From: Mesoterricola sediminis
GTDB taxonomy: Bacteria > Acidobacteriota > Holophagae > Holophagales > Holophagaceae
DNA length: 64,000 bases
Direction of reading: 5' to 3'
NCBI RefSeq assembly: GCF_030295425.1
Contig: NZ_AP027081.1
Location: forward strand, 1,426,001 to 1,490,000
Shown here: positions 61,360 through 64,000 of the stretch, one piece after another
How the letters are laid out: each line of letters opens with the position of its first letter
How positions within the stretch are numbered: the first letter of the stretch is position 1
Made by a program: the position numbers and the translations under genes
Notes under the pieces: model-generated
Seen by the model: only the letters and a program-made list of their open reading frames with translations
What the model was told of the DNA's origin: nothing
Database searches by the model: none

Positions 61360-63675
61360 TCAGCCCTTCCTGCGCTTGCCGCCGCCCCGGACGGAGCCCT
61401 TGGGCGGCTTGGGACGCCCGCTGTCCCGGCCGGGCGCACCGGGACGGCTCGGCCGGCCGGGGCGCGGGGCGCTGCCGGTCCGGGGTCCGGGCCGGGGACC
61501 GCCGGGTCGTCCGGGCCTGTCGGAATCCCGGTCGCCGCGGGCCTGGCGCACCCCCTTGGGGGGGCGGCCCCGGGGGGGCTCCTCCACGAAGCGCTCCTCG
61601 CGCACGGCCGCGGGGGCCGCGAGGCTGGGCACGAAGGTGAGGGGCTTGCCCTTGCCGTCCCGGCCCTGGGCCTCGACGACCCAGGCGGAGACGCGGCGCA
61701 GATCCTCGTCCACCCCCGTGATCTCCACCTTCACGGGGTCGCCGATGGAGAGCACCACCCCGCTGCCCGCCGCGGCGGCGTGGGTGCGGTTGGCGTCCAC
61801 CTCGAAGGCCGCGCCCAGGGCGCCCAGGGGCACGCCCACCTCCACGAAGGGGCTGTCCAGGCGCACGAAGGCCGCCCGCAGGGAGAAGCCCTGGATCCGG
61901 CCCTCATAGCGGTTGCCGATCCGGGTCTTCATGAGGAGGCAGGTCTTCCAGCGGTCGTTCTCGCGCTCGGCCTCGGTGGCCACCTGTTCGGTGTCGCTGC
62001 TCTGCTTGGCCACGATGGCGAGGCGGCTGTGGAGGCCTTCCGGGAAGCCCGCGCCCCGCAGGGCCTTGCGCAGGAGGCGGTGGACGATGAGGTCCGGGTA
62101 GCGGCGGATGGGGCTGGTGAAGTGCAGGTAGTCCTGGAGGGCCAGGCCGGAGTGGCCGATGTTGTCGGCGCTGTAGGCGGCCTTCTTGAGGCTGCGCACC
62201 AGGAGGTTGTTCAGCATGGCCTCCAGCGGCCCCCCGCGGATCTTGTCCAGCATGGCGTTCAGGACTTCGGGGGTGGCGGGGTCGTAGGGCCGGATCAGGC
62301 CGAAGGCCGAGGCGACCTCCTTGAAGGCCTCCAGCTTGAGGGGATCGGGCACGTCGTGGACCCGGTAGATGGTGGCCAGCTTGCGGCGGGTGAAGAACCG
62401 CGCCACGGCCTCGTTCGCCAGCAGCATGAACTCCTCGATCATGCGGTGGGCGTCGTGGTGGGCGTAGCGGCGGGCGTCCTTGACGCGGCCCTCCTCGTCG
62501 AAGACGAACTCCGTCTCCTCGGAATCCAGGTTGAGGGCGCCGCGGCCCAGGCGGATGGCGGTGAGGCTCCGGCTCACCCGGAGGGCCTCCTCCAGCATGG
62601 CGGCGACGTCCTCGCCCATCCAGGCGCGCACGGCCCGGTCCCCGTCCATGCACGCGGCCTTCACCTGGTCGTAGGTGAGGCGCTTCCGGGAGCGGATCAC
62701 GGATTCGGAGAAGCGGGTCTCCACCACCTCCAGGGCGGGGGAGAGGGTCATCCACGCGGTCAGGGTGAGGCGGTCCACGCCCTCCCGGAGGCTGCAGAGT
62801 TCGCCCGAGAGGCGCTCGGGGAGCATGGGGATGCACTGGTCGGGGAAGTAAACGGAGGTGCCCCGGGCCAGGGCCTCGCGGTCGAGGGGGCCCTCCTCGG
62901 CCACGTAGTGGCTCACGTCGGCGATGTGGACGCCCAGGATCCAGCCGCCGCCCTCCTCCTCGGGGAGGGCCTCGAGGCTGATGGCGTCGTCGAAGTCCTT
63001 GGCGCTGGGCGGGTCCACGGTCACCGTGAGCTGCTGGCGCAGGTCCTCCCGGTCCCGGGTCCAGGCCTCGGGGAGCTCGGTGGGGAAGGGGGCCAGCTCC
63101 TGCATCACCGCGTCGGGGAAGTCCGTGCGCAGGTTGAAGAGGGCGGCGGTGAGGCGGTTCTCGATGTGCAGGTCGGTGGGCCGGCCCAGCCGGGCCTTCA
63201 CGACGCCCTTCACCTGGCGCGCGGCCACGTCGGGATCCAGGAGGACGCTCACCAGGTCGCCATCCCCGGCCAGGTCGGTGGGCGGCACGGAGACGATCTG
63301 GGAGAGCCGGGGCTCCAGGGGGATGGCCCGCCAGCCCCAGGCCTGCTTCTGGAGCAGGGCGGGGATGGGGTCGGGGGTGCGGGAGAGGATGCGGAGGACC
63401 TTGGCCCGGGGCCGGCCGTCCAGGGTCAGGCCCGTGAGCTCGGCCTGGACCCGGTCCCCGTGGATGGCGTCGTGCCCCTCACGCCAGTCGACCAGGAGGT
63501 CCAGCCCGTCGCTCCGGCGGGCGTTGAGGGGGCGCAGGAAGCCCCCGGTGCCCTCCGGGTGACCCAGGAACAGGGCTTCGAAGGTCTCGCCCTCCCGGGG
63601 CAGGCCCCGGACGGGACCCCTTTCCGGTCGGGGAGCGTTGGCGTGGCGGGGTGGCGGTTGCTTGCGGTGGCCCAT
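61360..63675 (-). CDS. rnr: Ribonuclease R
   Basis: A 771-residue 3'-5' exoribonuclease. Cold-shock domains at about 25-190, RNB catalytic domain with VDPPSAKDFDDAISLE (metal-binding Asp residues) and HIADVSHYVAEEGPLDREAL, SPIRRYPDLIVHR, and an S1 domain at about 580-665. The C-terminal 80 residues are Arg/Gly/Pro-rich (RPGRPSRPGAPGRDSGRPKP), a disordered RNA-binding tail. RNase R degrades structured RNA and, with tmRNA-SmpB, non-stop mRNA. Confidence 0.93.
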   Translation of the reverse strand: MGHRKQPPPRHANAPRPERGPVRGLPREGETFEALFLGHPEGTGGFLRPLNARRSDGLDLLVDWREGHDAIHGDRVQAELTGLTLDGRPRAKVLRILSRTPDPIPALLQKQAWGWRAIPLEPRLSQIVSVPPTDLAGDGDLVSVLLDPDVAARQVKGVVKARLGRPTDLHIENRLTAALFNLRTDFPDAVMQELAPFPTELPEAWTRDREDLRQQLTVTVDPPSAKDFDDAISLEALPEEEGGGWILGVHIADVSHYVAEEGPLDREALARGTSVYFPDQCIPMLPERLSGELCSLREGVDRLTLTAWMTLSPALEVVETRFSESVIRSRKRLTYDQVKAACMDGDRAVRAWMGEDVAAMLEEALRVSRSLTAIRLGRGALNLDSEETEFVFDEEGRVKDARRYAHHDAHRMIEEFMLLANEAVARFFTRRKLATIYRVHDVPDPLKLEAFKEVASAFGLIRPYDPATPEVLNAMLDKIRGGPLEAMLNNLLVRSLKKAAYSADNIGHSGLALQDYLHFTSPIRRYPDLIVHRLLRKALRGAGFPEGLHSRLAIVAKQSSDTEQVATEAERENDRWKTCLLMKTRIGNRYEGRIQGFSLRAAFVRLDSPFVEVGVPLGALGAAFEVDANRTHAAAAGSGVVLSIGDPVKVEITGVDEDLRRVSAWVVEAQGRDGKGKPLTFVPSLAAPAAVREERFVEEPPRGRPPKGVRQARGDRDSDRPGRPGGPRPGPRTGSAPRPGRPSRPGAPGRDSGRPKPPKGSVRGGGKRRKG

Positions 63676-63767
63676 GGAGCCAGCTTAGCACCGGCCCCCC
63701 CGGCGCGCCCGGCGCCCGTACGCACGAGGGGGGACCGCGCCGGCGGTCCCCCCGGGGTCACGGCGGC

Positions 63768-63998
63768 CTACTTCTTGCGGGCCTTGGCGGCGGCCTTGGG
63801 CTGCACGCCGCTCTTGCCGTCGAGGACGTCCTTCAGGGCCTGCCGGAGGGCGGGGCTCTCGGGGTCCAGCACGATGAGGCGGCGGACGAAGGCGACCTTG
63901 TCGGCCTTCTCGGGGAAGGCGTTCATGTAGGCGGGGGTGGTGACCACGCCCTCGGCCCACTGGGACTTGTGGTGCTGCTCGACGGTGAACTTCGCCAC
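63768..63998 (-). CDS. Small hypothetical host protein (start near window edge)
   Basis: A 76-residue protein if it starts at GTG 63998; the frame may extend beyond the window. FTVEQHHKSQWAEGVVTTPA then FVRRLIVLDPESPALRQALK and a basic Ala/Lys tail (QPKAAAKARKK). No family is recognised. About 90 bp of GC-rich gap separate it from rnr. Confidence 0.55.
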   Translation of the reverse strand: MAKFTVEQHHKSQWAEGVVTTPAYMNAFPEKADKVAFVRRLIVLDPESPALRQALKDVLDGKSGVQPKAAAKARKK

Positions 63999-64000
63999 CT

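Noticed and set aside
61066-63930. 954-codon plus-strand frame opposite rnr
   Set aside because: Gly/Ala/Val/His-rich shadow of RNase R; the rnr motifs on the minus strand are unmistakable.

Overview
This window is high-GC bacterial chromosome carrying one apparently complete temperate siphophage genome. The host genes (trans-aconitate methyltransferase-like, MarC, a TonB-C protein, an adaptor/permease pair, RuvC, RNase R) do not fix the taxon. Base composition and gene content would fit an acidobacterium of the Holophagae type, but that is inference only.

Left host flank (1-2839): the tail of a membrane protein, a methyltransferase, a MarC protein and a TonB-C-terminal protein. Right host flank (58241-64000): a MacA-like adaptor and MacB-type permease, then on the minus strand rnr, ruvC and a small hypothetical gene.

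Prophage (2840-58210): it is bounded by a perfect 68-bp direct repeat. The right copy lies inside an intact tRNA-Leu(CAA) gene and the left copy is the displaced 3' half of that tRNA. Paired TGCCCACAG boxes near both ends look like integrase arm sites. The order is integrase and a small HTH (excisionase-like) gene; a short accessory stretch with an Rmf-like gene and an AT-rich gene with its own promoter; then a long leftward early operon (17394 down to 5046). That operon holds the recombination module (ERF annealing protein, YqaJ exonuclease), an HNH nuclease, a frameshifted cytosine methyltransferase, a Gp37/Gp68-like protein and many small zinc-binding or membrane proteins. At its head lie a complete tmRNA gene (29-codon tag) and a Met-anticodon tRNA-like gene.

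The switch (18121-20086) is lambda-like in layout but uses a small HTH repressor paired with an ImmA/IrrE-type metalloprotease. Four copies of TCGCA-N5-TGCGA occur as two operator pairs. One pair overlaps a leftward promoter feeding the tmRNA, tRNA and early operon. The other overlaps a rightward promoter feeding a Cro/YdaS-like gene. The rightward region continues with a CII-position gene, an antirepressor, RusA-like resolvase, ParB-like protein, helicase, zinc-ribbon/Toprim primase, NinB and an HslV-like protein.

Late genes (30229-57270, plus strand) run terminase, Mor-like activator, lysis cassette, portal, putative fibre or decoration genes, Mu-F-like head protein, scaffold, capsid, connectors, tail tube, a -1 frameshift chaperone pair, tape measure and lambda-type M-L-K-I-J tail tip. 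A 32-bp dyad motif recurs upstream of the lysis cassette and of the scaffold/capsid operon and is a candidate late-activator site. No structural or replication function is obviously missing, and the only broken gene seen is the methyltransferase.
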